Shown: one piece after another, positions 32,589 to 40,422 of the stretch
How the letters are laid out: each line of letters opens with the position of its first letter
How positions within the stretch are numbered: the first letter of the stretch is position 1
Source of the DNA: DAMCZI01 sp032095175
GTDB lineage: Bacteria; Bacillota; Clostridia; Clostridiales; Caloramatoraceae
Direction of reading: 5' to 3'
Length of the DNA stretch: 64,000 bases
NCBI GenBank assembly: GCA_032095175.1
Contig: DAMCZI010000004.1
Location: 124,001-188,000 of the forward strand
The notes under the pieces: model-generated
Told to the model about the DNA's origin: nothing
What the model saw: only the letters and a program-made list of their open reading frames with translations
Databases searched by the model: none
Position numbers and translations under genes: made by a program

Positions 32589-33357
32589 TTGAAGTATATT
32601 TTTTCATTCCATTTTTCATTAAAGTAAATGCAATCAAGTAAAATATGGCCATCCATGTTGATGCAATAAAAAAACCTTCTTTAACTATTTCAAAGCTAAA
32701 ATGAGGATCACATATTAGCTTTGAGGGTATATAGGTCATATAGGGAAAGGGTGTAAATAGCATTATCCTTTGAATACTTACAGGTAAAATATCTAGAGGG
32801 AAAATAGCACCTGACAATAATCCAATGGATAAGCTTCTAATTGCAGCAACACCCCAAATTTCTGTCATCCAAAAGGATAAAAAACCAATTATAAACGATA
32901 GTAATGCATTTAATAAAAAACCAATAATCAAGGAAATGCAAGTATATATCAAATTTCCCTGCAGTTTATTAGTTGTAATAATTATTATTGGCATATATAT
33001 AATAGTAAACCTTACAATGCCATTTGATATGTATCTATATACCTTATCCTTTATATATCCCACTGGAAGCAGCAATTTTTGCCCAAATCTATAGGTTTTT
33101 ATGTCCTTTTCAATTTCACCTTCTACACGAACCTGTGTAAACAACAATATTACATTTGATATTATTATATATCTCATCATTTCATTTAGGTTGTACCCTA
33201 TTGTATTGGTTTGTAACAAGGATCTCCATAAAAAAAAGTTAAGTACAATTGGCAGCAGCAAAGAGCCAATTATTTCACTAATTATATAAATCCTATATGT
33301 AAATAATTTTCTTATGGAATAGGATAAATATCCACGAACTACACTATTTGTCTTCAT
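32578..33357 (-). CDS. ABC-2 type permease (first subunit)
   Basis: A 259-residue membrane protein with about six spans, beginning MKTNSVVRGYLSYSIRKLFTY. LSGAIFPLDILPVSIQRIMLF is the typical ABC-2 segment before the last spans. Its start overlaps the stop of the ATPase gene by four bases (ATGA), so expression is coupled. Together with the genes at 33354 and 31812 it makes one exporter operon. Confidence 0.87.
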   Translation of the reverse strand: MKTNSVVRGYLSYSIRKLFTYRIYIISEIIGSLLLPIVLNFFLWRSLLQTNTIGYNLNEMMRYIIISNVILLFTQVRVEGEIEKDIKTYRFGQKLLLPVGYIKDKVYRYISNGIVRFTIIYMPIIIITTNKLQGNLIYTCISLIIGFLLNALLSFIIGFLSFWMTEIWGVAAIRSLSIGLLSGAIFPLDILPVSIQRIMLFTPFPYMTYIPSKLICDPHFSFEIVKEGFFIASTWMAIFYLIAFTLMKNGMKKYTSNGA

Positions 33358-34343
33358 TTAATTAACCCCTCATATAACGACTCAATAATAACATCTAAAG
33401 TATCATCATGAAATTTTATATTTGATATCTCAGTTTGCATAGATAGAATATTCATAACCTCAGGCATTTTTTCAGGATTAAATCTTATTGAATATTGATC
33501 TTCCTCAACATTATCCTTATTCATTTCAAAATGTCTTTGTAAATTTTTCACTGCAATATCACTTGCATTAAATTGAACCTTTCTCATATTGGGCTTCATT
33601 TTTTTAAAATCATCAATAGATCCATAATATATAGGCTTGCCCTTATTCAGAATATAAATACTGTCACATAAATCCTCAATATCCTTTATGTAATGGCTTG
33701 TAAGAATAATTGATGCATTATATTTTGTTTTGTATTTCAATAAATAATTTCTTATCGCCCTTTGGGTTATAAAATCTAATCCTAAGGTTGGTTCATCGAG
33801 GAAAATAATAGTAGGTAGATGTATAAAGGATAATATCAGTTCTCCCTTCATTCGCTGCCCTAAGGATAGATTCCTTACCTGCTTATGTAAATCTATTTGT
33901 GATAGCTTTAGTTCCTCTGCCATATCCTTTGCACGATTTATCGCTACTTCTTTTTTAATAGAATAAATTGAAGCAAATAGTTTTATAGAATCAATAATTG
34001 ATAAATCCAGGTCTAGCTGTCCCTTTTGTCCCATAACCAGTGCAACTTTTTCTCTATAGCTGGCTAATCGCAGGAATGGATCATTTCCTAATACCTTTAT
34101 ACTTCCTTTATCAGGTTTCATTATTCCCGAAACCATTTTTATTGTAGTTGTTTTTCCTGCTCCATTTAGTCCAATTAAGCCTAGAGCTTCTCCCTGTTTA
34201 ATTGAGAATTCTATATCGCTAACTGCATTTATATTTTCATATTTTCTATGAAAAAACCCCAACATTGAATTTACTATTCCATCACCCTTTATGTATGTTT
34301 TATAACTTTTGCAAACGCCTTTAACAATTATCTGTTGTTCCAT
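33354..34343 (-). CDS. ABC exporter ATP-binding subunit
   Basis: About 329 residues. Walker A LIGLNGAGKTTTIKM near residue 55, Q-loop region ALVMGQKGQLDLDL, signature LSLGQRMKGEL, Walker B IIFLDEPTLGLD and the H-loop in ILTSHYIKDIEDL. A C-terminal extension of about 70 residues is usual for this exporter group. The ATG at 34343 follows TTAGGAGATTGAG; a further upstream in-frame ATG adds 13 unconserved residues. It is the first gene of the three-gene exporter. Confidence 0.93.
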   Translation of the reverse strand: MEQQIIVKGVCKSYKTYIKGDGIVNSMLGFFHRKYENINAVSDIEFSIKQGEALGLIGLNGAGKTTTIKMVSGIMKPDKGSIKVLGNDPFLRLASYREKVALVMGQKGQLDLDLSIIDSIKLFASIYSIKKEVAINRAKDMAEELKLSQIDLHKQVRNLSLGQRMKGELILSFIHLPTIIFLDEPTLGLDFITQRAIRNYLLKYKTKYNASIILTSHYIKDIEDLCDSIYILNKGKPIYYGSIDDFKKMKPNMRKVQFNASDIAVKNLQRHFEMNKDNVEEDQYSIRFNPEKMPEVMNILSMQTEISNIKFHDDTLDVIIESLYEGLIK

Positions 34344-34420
34344 ACTCAATCTCCTAATATTTTTTCTATACGTTAACCACACTAAGGATTTTACATTGGA
34401 TATTGTGCGATTATTGAATT

Positions 34421-34499
34421 AAGGAATATAATTTCGTATAAATGCTTTGGGTTGAGCAATATAAAATCACTTATACGAAACATATATATTCAATTTTAC
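34421..34499. repeat. Dispersed 80-bp palindromic repeat, copy 2
   Basis: AAGGAATATAATTTCGTATAA at the left, TTATACGAAACATATATATTC and ATTTTA at the right. The inverted pair TTTCGTATAA / TTATACGAAA closes a hairpin. It is very similar to copy 3 at 40210. It fills the gap between the ABC operon and the CD3324-family gene. Confidence 0.8.
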
Positions 34500-34538
34500 A
34501 GTTATAAGGCTTGCATTTATATCCCTAGAATTTTTTAT

Positions 34539-34587
34539 AAAAAATTAATGCATACCCCTGCAGTTATAAACAGCAAAGGTATGCATT
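34539..34587 (-). terminator. Intrinsic terminator of the CD3324-family gene at 34590
   Basis: AATGCATACC and GGTATGCATT (10 bp, loop of about 20 nt with a second small stem) are followed on the minus strand by AATTTTTTAT. It directly follows the stop codon. Confidence 0.75.
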
Positions 34588-34589
34588 AT

Positions 34590-34853
34590 TTACTTAGAAT
34601 AAACAATCTTTTTAATTGTTTCTACAGTCAGACAGTACTTTTCCGAAAGCCTTTCAATTTCAGTACCATTTTTAAAGGCCTTTTTTATATTTAAATTTCT
34701 TTTATTAAGCTCATATCTAGCACCTGTTGTATCACCCCAAGCTTTACGATTTTCATTCTTCTTTGGTATATATATCATGCTGCCTTCAGCATAATTTTGA
34801 ATCTCTTCTAAAAGATATTGGGGCAATATATCACATGCTTTAACATATTTCAT
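34590..34853 (-). CDS. CD3324 family protein, second copy
   Basis: An 87-residue protein, MKYVKACDILPQYLLEEIQ, then MIYIPKKNENRKAWGDTTGA, and a C-terminal helix-turn-helix-like segment (EIERLSEKYCLTVETIKKIV). It aligns along its whole length with the 8146-8421 protein at perhaps 40 per cent identity, so they are old paralogues. The ATG follows AAGGAGTGAAGTTAA. An inverted repeat of the same design as at 8515 lies upstream. The family is uncharacterised; DNA binding is inferred. Confidence 0.75.
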   Translation of the reverse strand: MKYVKACDILPQYLLEEIQNYAEGSMIYIPKKNENRKAWGDTTGARYELNKRNLNIKKAFKNGTEIERLSEKYCLTVETIKKIVYSK

Positions 34854-34944
34854 TTAACTTCACTCCTTAATTATTAAATATAATTAAAGATGCAAAGTCT
34901 GTTTTATATATTATTCATAGTGACGATTATTAAATTTCTACATT

Positions 34945-34992
34945 CTCCATGCAAAGCATCGTCAATTGAACTTTATCAGACTTTGCATGGAG
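34945..34992. promoter_or_regulatory. Inverted repeat upstream of the second CD3324-family gene
   Basis: CTCCATGCAAAG (34945-34956) and CTTTGCATGGAG (34981-34992) form a perfect 12-bp inverted repeat. Arm length, GCAAAG core and 36-bp phasing equal those at 8515-8562. A further GCAAAG lies at 34892. The rest of the 313-bp gap (34854-35166) shows no gene. Confidence 0.6.
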
Positions 34993-35166
34993 TGTTACAT
35001 GATCAGTCATATAATCACCTCATTTTTCACAATAATTAAGAAAGAGACAGTTGCTAAATTTTTATTATAAACCCAAGAAAAAATCTAGGGACGGTTAATT
35101 TATTTTCACACAAATGAACAAACTTGCATTTCATTCTATAATGTTTTATTAATCGTTTCTATGCCC

Positions 35167-37137
35167 CTAAATATGCTTAACAAACCAATCCAAGTTTTGT
35201 TCCATAATTGCTCTGTGGAGACCTGGCTTTGTTGGTCCATGCTGCATTCCTTTAAATATTACAAGTTCAGTTTCGACCCCCATGTCCTTTAAGCCTCTGT
35301 ACAGCTCGAATGCATTTGGAGTTGGAACTCTTCCATCCTTGTCTCCATGCTGAATTAACGTTGGTGTACAAGCTGAATTTATATAGGTCATAGGTGATGT
35401 TTTTTCATATATCTCTTTATCCTTCCATGGATTAGCTCCAAGATATTCTCTTGTAAATGTAGTAATATCAGTATTGACATAGTATGTAACCCAGTTGCTT
35501 ATACCAGCGCCTACGGATATTGCCTTAAATCTATTGCTATAGGTTGCACAGAAGGCAGAGATATATCCTCCCTGGCTCCACCCCATAACGCCAACTCTTT
35601 CCTTATCAGCAAAACCCTTTTCTATAAGCATGTCTACCCCTGATATAACGTCCTCATAGTCGCCAATTCCAAGCATTCTATGGTTTGCAGTAAGGAACTT
35701 ACTTCCATAGCCTGAGCTTCCTCTGTAATTTGGCTCTATCACGATAAATCCCTTTTCTATAAACTGCTCAATTGGATAGTTTCTAATCATGTTATGTACT
35801 GGGAAGGATGCCCATGTAGGTCCTCCATGTATTACAACTAATAATGGGTATTTCTTTTTAGAATCAAAATCCTGAGGAAGTGATAATACTCCTTCAATCT
35901 CAAGACCATCCTTTGTCTCCCACGTAACCAATTCCTTATGGCTTAGAAGCTTATCTTCATATGCCCTAGAATCATTAGTAATTTTCTGTCCATTTAAATA
36001 AAACTCAAAGGTTTCATTTTCTGATAACTTTATGTATGCAACATTTTCTCCATCTGACGTTATTGCAGCATGCCAAATAAGGCATATGGCATCATCACAT
36101 AAAAGCTTTGTTTCTCCGTTTTCTAGAATAAATCCTGCTAACAGACGTGCCCTATCCTGCCATACTGCAAATATACCCTTGCTTGTCCACTTATGTTGCA
36201 TGATAGATTTATCAAATTCTTTAAAGCTATTTATTATCTCGTTTCTATCTAAATCGTATATCTCTAAGATATAATTTTCCTCTACTTCCGTCTCATAACA
36301 TTTTTTATCCCTAGGCGCTCTTAAGTATGCTACCTTTTTCCCATCCGGTGAAAAGGATACTGAGGAACTTAGCTTTGCTGTAACCTTTAGCTTTGTAACA
36401 CTCTTTGTTTCTATATCAAGAATACATAGTTCGGTGTTATCATCTATTATGCTGCTTGTTGGAGTAGCTACGAATACGATTTTCTTTCCATCAGGTGAGA
36501 TATCAAAATCTGATATATGAAAATCCTTTGGATTAGTCAACTGAACTGCATAATCCTTAGCCTGCTCTTCTTTATCATTATCAGTTGTATTTTTAGGAGC
36601 ATCCCCAGATTCCTTGATCCCTTGTAATGCTTTATCTATTTCAATATAATACAGTGAATCATTCTTATATTCCTTATCTATATACTCAAAATCACCATAA
36701 ATCTCTTTCCTTCTCTTAAGCCCCTTTGAATCCTCCTCTGTAGTAGTATAAAAGATACCTTTTCCATCAGGAGACCATCTAAAACTGTTTATACCCTCTT
36801 TATTATTAGTAATCTGAACCCCATTTAACTCATCAAAGGACTTAACAACTATCTGACTTTTTTTATCATCCTTCTCCCCAACTTCAGCTATATATGCTAA
36901 GTAGTTATTTTTAGGAGACCATAATGGGTTATCGCTCTCATTCTTTCCAGTAGTTATTGGATAATGTCTCTTGCTTTCCCTTTCATATACCCATATATGA
37001 TTTCTATATGCATTATCCTTCCAATCAGTAGTTCTTTTTACATAGGAAGCATACCTACCATCCTCGCTAATACTAGCGGACTCCATCCATGGTAATGAAA
37101 CTACCTCCTCAATTGTCATATACTTATTTTTATCCAT
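35167..37137 (-). CDS. S9 family prolyl-oligopeptidase-type peptidase
   Basis: About 656 residues. The N-terminal two thirds is a beta-propeller with repeated WSPDGKG, ISPDGKKIVF and FSPDGKKVAYL blades. The C-terminal alpha/beta-hydrolase domain has VIHGGPTWASFP (oxyanion region), the nucleophile in GWSQGGYIS, and the catalytic histidine in MQHGPTKP. It is predicted to be a cytoplasmic acylaminoacyl- or dipeptidyl-type serine peptidase. The ATG at 37137 is preceded by GGGAGG; an upstream in-frame ATG at 37170 is less well placed. Monocistronic. Confidence 0.92.
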   Translation of the reverse strand: MDKNKYMTIEEVVSLPWMESASISEDGRYASYVKRTTDWKDNAYRNHIWVYERESKRHYPITTGKNESDNPLWSPKNNYLAYIAEVGEKDDKKSQIVVKSFDELNGVQITNNKEGINSFRWSPDGKGIFYTTTEEDSKGLKRRKEIYGDFEYIDKEYKNDSLYYIEIDKALQGIKESGDAPKNTTDNDKEEQAKDYAVQLTNPKDFHISDFDISPDGKKIVFVATPTSSIIDDNTELCILDIETKSVTKLKVTAKLSSSVSFSPDGKKVAYLRAPRDKKCYETEVEENYILEIYDLDRNEIINSFKEFDKSIMQHKWTSKGIFAVWQDRARLLAGFILENGETKLLCDDAICLIWHAAITSDGENVAYIKLSENETFEFYLNGQKITNDSRAYEDKLLSHKELVTWETKDGLEIEGVLSLPQDFDSKKKYPLLVVIHGGPTWASFPVHNMIRNYPIEQFIEKGFIVIEPNYRGSSGYGSKFLTANHRMLGIGDYEDVISGVDMLIEKGFADKERVGVMGWSQGGYISAFCATYSNRFKAISVGAGISNWVTYYVNTDITTFTREYLGANPWKDKEIYEKTSPMTYINSACTPTLIQHGDKDGRVPTPNAFELYRGLKDMGVETELVIFKGMQHGPTKPGLHRAIMEQNLDWFVKHI

Positions 37138-37260
37138 AAACCAGCCCTCCCATAATGTAAAATTATCCACATAATTTACAACTTTCTATTATTTTATCAT
37201 ATATATAAAGACTTTGGGATTCTTTATCAAATATTATTAAACATACTTGCCAACATCATA

Positions 37261-38130
37261 TTATTTTTTTACAACGATGCCCAAGCTTTTACAACCATCC
37301 TCATAAGGCTTACCAGTTAAATCGCTCCAAATATCTTGTACCAGGTAACCATGTTCCTTCATTAATTGAGAAATTGATTCGATAGAATAATAGTGATCCC
37401 ATATCTTATATTTAGTGATATTTCCACCACTATCAACAACTGTATACTGATCAAGAAATACACTTTCTTCCTCATAGTGGAAGGTCTTTTCAAGAACAAG
37501 GTATGGATATAGCCTCCAAAATCCAGTTTCACATGCATACCAATTACATGAAGCTTGTTCTCTATTGAATCTTGTGAAAACATCAAATATAAATACCCCA
37601 TTGGGCTTCAAAGCCTTGTATATCTTTTGAAGTAAAATATCAAGGTCAGAATTGGAGAGTGCGCCAAAGTCACAGTAAATTAGAGTAATAACATCAAATT
37701 CACAAGAGTAGTCCATGGTAAGATAGTTCTGATAAACATATTGAATATCCAAACTGTTTTCACAAGCATACTTAATGGCATAGTTTATAGAGTTTCTCGA
37801 ATAATCCATACCCACTACATTAAACCCATGCTTTGAAAACCTTGTACAGTATAATCCAGGCCCACAACCTAAATCTAATAATTTGGTATCTTCCTTGAGA
37901 TTCAAGTACTTAACAAGCCAATCTACAGTTTTATCAATTGTTTTATGATTACGGCTTGCCGCATCCAAGGTAGGATTTAAATGTGCCTCAAGCATCTGCT
38001 GTGAGATATGTGGATCATCCCAGAACATCTTTTCCTCTGTAGAAAATAATTCTGGTTTCTTTTCTAAATCTATTAATAAATCTAACCTTATCTTATCGTT
38101 CTTAATAATATTTTCATTCTTTGACATCAT
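37261..38130 (-). CDS. Class I SAM-dependent methyltransferase
   Basis: A 289-residue methyltransferase. LLDLGCGPGLYCTRF near residue 88 is SAM motif I, FNVVGMDYSRNSINYA motif II, and CEFDVITLIYCDFGALS motif III. The C-terminal half (FWRLYPYLVLEKTFHYEE) is beta-rich, as in small-molecule methyltransferases of this group. The substrate is unknown. Upstream lies a gene-free region of 444 bp with stacked hairpins ending in a terminator 50 bp before the start, which suggests leader control. Confidence 0.87.
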   Translation of the reverse strand: MMSKNENIIKNDKIRLDLLIDLEKKPELFSTEEKMFWDDPHISQQMLEAHLNPTLDAASRNHKTIDKTVDWLVKYLNLKEDTKLLDLGCGPGLYCTRFSKHGFNVVGMDYSRNSINYAIKYACENSLDIQYVYQNYLTMDYSCEFDVITLIYCDFGALSNSDLDILLQKIYKALKPNGVFIFDVFTRFNREQASCNWYACETGFWRLYPYLVLEKTFHYEEESVFLDQYTVVDSGGNITKYKIWDHYYSIESISQLMKEHGYLVQDIWSDLTGKPYEDGCKSLGIVVKK

Positions 38131-38180
38131 AAATCATTCCCCCAATATTAATTAACAAAATAAAAGCATAATAGTTTAGT

Positions 38181-38213
38181 AAAAAAATAAGCCGTAGATT
38201 CACTCTACGGCTA
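38181..38213 (-). terminator. Leader terminator upstream of the methyltransferase gene
   Basis: AGCCGTAGA and TCTACGGCT form a 9-10-bp stem followed by TATTTTTTT on the minus strand. No gene ends here, so it closes either a small RNA or an attenuated leader of the methyltransferase gene at 38130. Confidence 0.8.
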
Positions 38214-38240
38214 GAATTCCATTAATGAAAGCCTATAAGA

Positions 38241-38343
38241 GTAATCTTAAAATCACAAGCAATTGAGTACAAGAAACTAAACTGTTAAAAACGAAAACAG
38301 TTTAACACACCTCAATTATTCAGCTAAATGATTTTAAAATTAC
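38241..38343 (-). other. Long multi-stem hairpin in the methyltransferase leader
   Basis: GTAATTTTAAAATCA pairs with TGATTTTAAGATTAC (15 bp with one G-U). Inside, ATTGAG pairs with CTCAAT, and TTAAACTGTT with AACAGTTTA, giving one long stacked hairpin of about 103 nt. A further stem, ATACACTT / AAGTGTAT, lies at 38349-38381. All precede the terminator at 38181. I recognise no riboswitch class. Confidence 0.55.
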
Positions 38344-38505
38344 ATTTCCGTATACACTTGTTATATTTCTAAAGTGTATCGGATAGCATTCCACCTTTCA
38401 ATACTAAACTAATATGCTTATTTTGTTAATTTTTACTATATCACAATCATTATAAGCTCGTCAATCCTCCAGAAAATTTATTCTTTTAAAAATTAATTTT
38501 TCCTA

Positions 38506-38536
38506 TTGACTCTCCATTAACTGGATGGTCTACTAT
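38506..38536 (+). promoter_or_regulatory. MerR-type promoter with operator in the spacer
   Basis: TTGACT and TACTAT are separated by 19 bp, the elongated spacing typical of MerR-activated promoters. The spacer holds the imperfect dyad GAC-N3-CCA-N5-TGG-N3-GTC (38508-38530). It lies 39 bp before the GTG start of the MerR gene, pointing to self-activation. Confidence 0.75.
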
Positions 38537-38574
38537 ATAATTGTGGCCACAATAAAAGTTTAAGAGGTGTTAAA

Positions 38575-39390
38575 GTGTTTAAAATAGGTGAGTTTGCAAA
38601 CTTCATTAGGGTTCCTATTAAGACATTAAGGTACTACGATGAAATAGGTATATTCAAGCCAGCAGAAGTAGATGATGAAACAGGATATAGATTATATTCT
38701 GCAGGCCAGCTTCCGCTAATAAATAAAATACTTTCGTTAAAGGAGATTGGTTTCTCCCTTAGCCAAATATCTTATATATTAGAAAATAATCCATCAAGCC
38801 ATGATTTAATTGGTATGCTTAATCTTAAAAACATGGAAGTAACGGAAGCTATAAGACTCGAAGAAGATCGTAAAAGAAGAATACAATCCCTTATAAAAAT
38901 TATTAATGAGGAGGATTCATGTATGAATTATGATGTTGTTATTAAGGAAGTTACCCCATTTAAGGCAGCCTCTCTTAGGGACATTATTCCAAGCTACTCT
39001 GAACAAGGACATCTTTGGAACGAGATCGCACAGCATATAGAGAAACACAATGTTAAGATACTTCCTGGCTGCATGGTAGTTTACTATGACCCTGGCTACA
39101 AGGAAAGCCAGGTTGATGCTGAAGTTGTTGAACCTATATCCGCTCCAGTTCCAGATACCGCCAGAATAAAATATAGAGAGATTCCAGGTGCTACAATGGC
39201 AACCACAATCCATAAGGGAAGCTATGAAAACTTAAGAAATGCATACAGTGCACTGCTCAAATGGATTGAGGGAAATGGATACTCCCCCTGTGGTCCAAAT
39301 AGAGAAATCTATCTTGAGGGCGAATGGTCCGTTAAATCTACTGATGATTATATAACTGAAATACAGATACCTGTTAAAAAGATTAAATAA
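38575..39390 (+). CDS. MerR regulator with GyrI-like effector domain
   Basis: A 271-residue protein. The N-terminal MerR helix-turn-helix (FKIGEFANFIRVPIKTLRYYDEIGIF) is followed by a dimerisation coil (about 75-120) and a C-terminal GyrI/BmrR-like ligand-binding domain (VVIKEVTPFKAASLRDI, ATMATTIHKGSYENLRNAYSAL, DDYITEIQIPVKK). Such regulators sense bulky hydrophobic compounds. The start is a GTG after GAGGTGTTAAA. Only its own promoter is seen as a possible target; no efflux gene is adjacent on the same strand. Confidence 0.9.
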   Translation: MFKIGEFANFIRVPIKTLRYYDEIGIFKPAEVDDETGYRLYSAGQLPLINKILSLKEIGFSLSQISYILENNPSSHDLIGMLNLKNMEVTEAIRLEEDRKRRIQSLIKIINEEDSCMNYDVVIKEVTPFKAASLRDIIPSYSEQGHLWNEIAQHIEKHNVKILPGCMVVYYDPGYKESQVDAEVVEPISAPVPDTARIKYREIPGATMATTIHKGSYENLRNAYSALLKWIEGNGYSPCGPNREIYLEGEWSVKSTDDYITEIQIPVKKIK

Positions 39391-39400
39391 TATATGTGTT

Positions 39401-39450
39401 AATGCCAGACCCCAATCAAAGGATTTTCTCCTTTCTCTGGTGTCTGGCAC
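39401..39450. repeat. REP-like palindrome after the MerR gene
   Basis: TGCCAGACCCC and GGTGTCTGGCA form the stem around a central AAAGGAttttcTCCTTT hairpin. It lies between convergent genes and may also terminate transcription. The outer bases resemble REP-type elements of Firmicutes with GTGTCTGGCA ends. Confidence 0.65.
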
Positions 39451-39469
39451 ATATTATCTCGCTTTATTT

Positions 39470-39967
39470 TCAGTTCAATAATTTATTCAGCAGCTCTTTT
39501 GCTATTCCATCAGCTTCACTTATATCCCTAGCTGGAGCAGAAATAATTAAACCATCTCCACTTGACCAGCCTTTACCTGATGTATTTTGTTTATTAGATT
39601 CATATACGCCTATACAAAAATGCTTTTTTAGATTATCAGTAATTACTATTCCAAAATCAACATATTCTCCACCTAAGCGGGATTCATTATAATAAGTTAG
39701 CATTGCTTTATATGGCGCATAAAATCTCAGTTCTGCATTCGATAGTTTTTTATCCCCAACAATTATATTTCCTCTAAAAACCCCTTTTTTAAAAAGTCTA
39801 TTGTAATATTCACCATCAAAAACTATTTGTATTTTTTCATTATGAGTATTATCCCCTATCCTATACATAATCCCACTGTATGTTTTGTTATATTTCTTCG
39901 GATAAAAATATACTGTCCCTATAACAAGCAGTAAAGCTATTAATACAAAGATAATAATTTTTTTCAT
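39470..39967 (-). CDS. Hypothetical exported or anchored protein
   Basis: A 165-residue protein with an N-terminal hydrophobic segment (KKIIIFVLIALLLVIGTVYFY) without a lipobox, probably a signal anchor, followed by a polar domain of about 140 residues (TYSGIMYRIGDNTHNEKIQ, SAPARDISEADGIAKELL). I do not recognise the family. It is monocistronic. The ATG follows AAGGGAGAAAAACC. Confidence 0.6.
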   Translation of the reverse strand: MKKIIIFVLIALLLVIGTVYFYPKKYNKTYSGIMYRIGDNTHNEKIQIVFDGEYYNRLFKKGVFRGNIIVGDKKLSNAELRFYAPYKAMLTYYNESRLGGEYVDFGIVITDNLKKHFCIGVYESNKQNTSGKGWSSGDGLIISAPARDISEADGIAKELLNKLLN

Positions 39968-40120
39968 GGTTTTTCTCCCTTACAAATACTAATAATATGT
40001 TTTGTGATTCTATAATTAATTATAGGATATTATGTATTGTTTTACCATATTTACATCATCGTTTCAACTAAAAAGTAAACCATCTAATCATTTTTAACTA
40101 TTGAGAAGAAGGAGCACCTT

Positions 40121-40156
40121 TACTGTCTATTTTGTTTTTGTATTTGGTTGCTGCTC
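40121..40156 (-). pseudogene. Duplicate of the last codons of the glucosaminidase gene
   Basis: The minus strand reads NQIQKQNRQ-stop. The intact glucosaminidase gene ends AQIQKQNRQ-stop at 42119, and about 24 of 26 bases agree. The two copies flank the plus-strand ABC exporter gene. The fragment is short, so chance similarity in A/T-rich DNA cannot be excluded. Confidence 0.4.
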
Positions 40157-40209
40157 CTATATAAATCGCAATAAAGACTTTTAATAATTTACATTGCAAT
40201 TTATGAATG

Positions 40210-40287
40210 AAGGAATATGATTTCGTATAAATGTTTGGGGTTAAGCCGTGTAGAATCATTTATGCGAAACATATAGATAGAATTTTA
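40210..40287. repeat. Dispersed 80-bp palindromic repeat, copy 3
   Basis: AAGGAATATGATTTCGTATAA, then AATGTTTGGGGTTAAGC, and ATCATTTATGCGAAACATAT at the right. The inverted pair TTTCGTATAAATG / CATTTATGCGAAA closes a hairpin. It is the best match to copies 2 and 4. It lies upstream of the fused ABC exporter gene in a gap of 455 bp that contains no gene except the short remnant at 40121. Confidence 0.8.
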
Positions 40288-40422
40288 TTTCATTAATCAC
40301 CGCTAATATCTTAAAAAATCATTTCTCCCTCTATTCTTTTGTGATATATTGTTCCTATGGGAAACTTCTCCCAGATGCTAATCCCAATCCTATTACATGT
40401 TTTATGGAGAAAGGAGCCCTCA

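Noticed and set aside
38213..38460. T-box leader upstream of the methyltransferase
   Set aside because: AAGGTGGAATGC near 38390 recalls the T-box core but lacks the full GGTGGNACCGCG and lies in the wrong place relative to the terminator.
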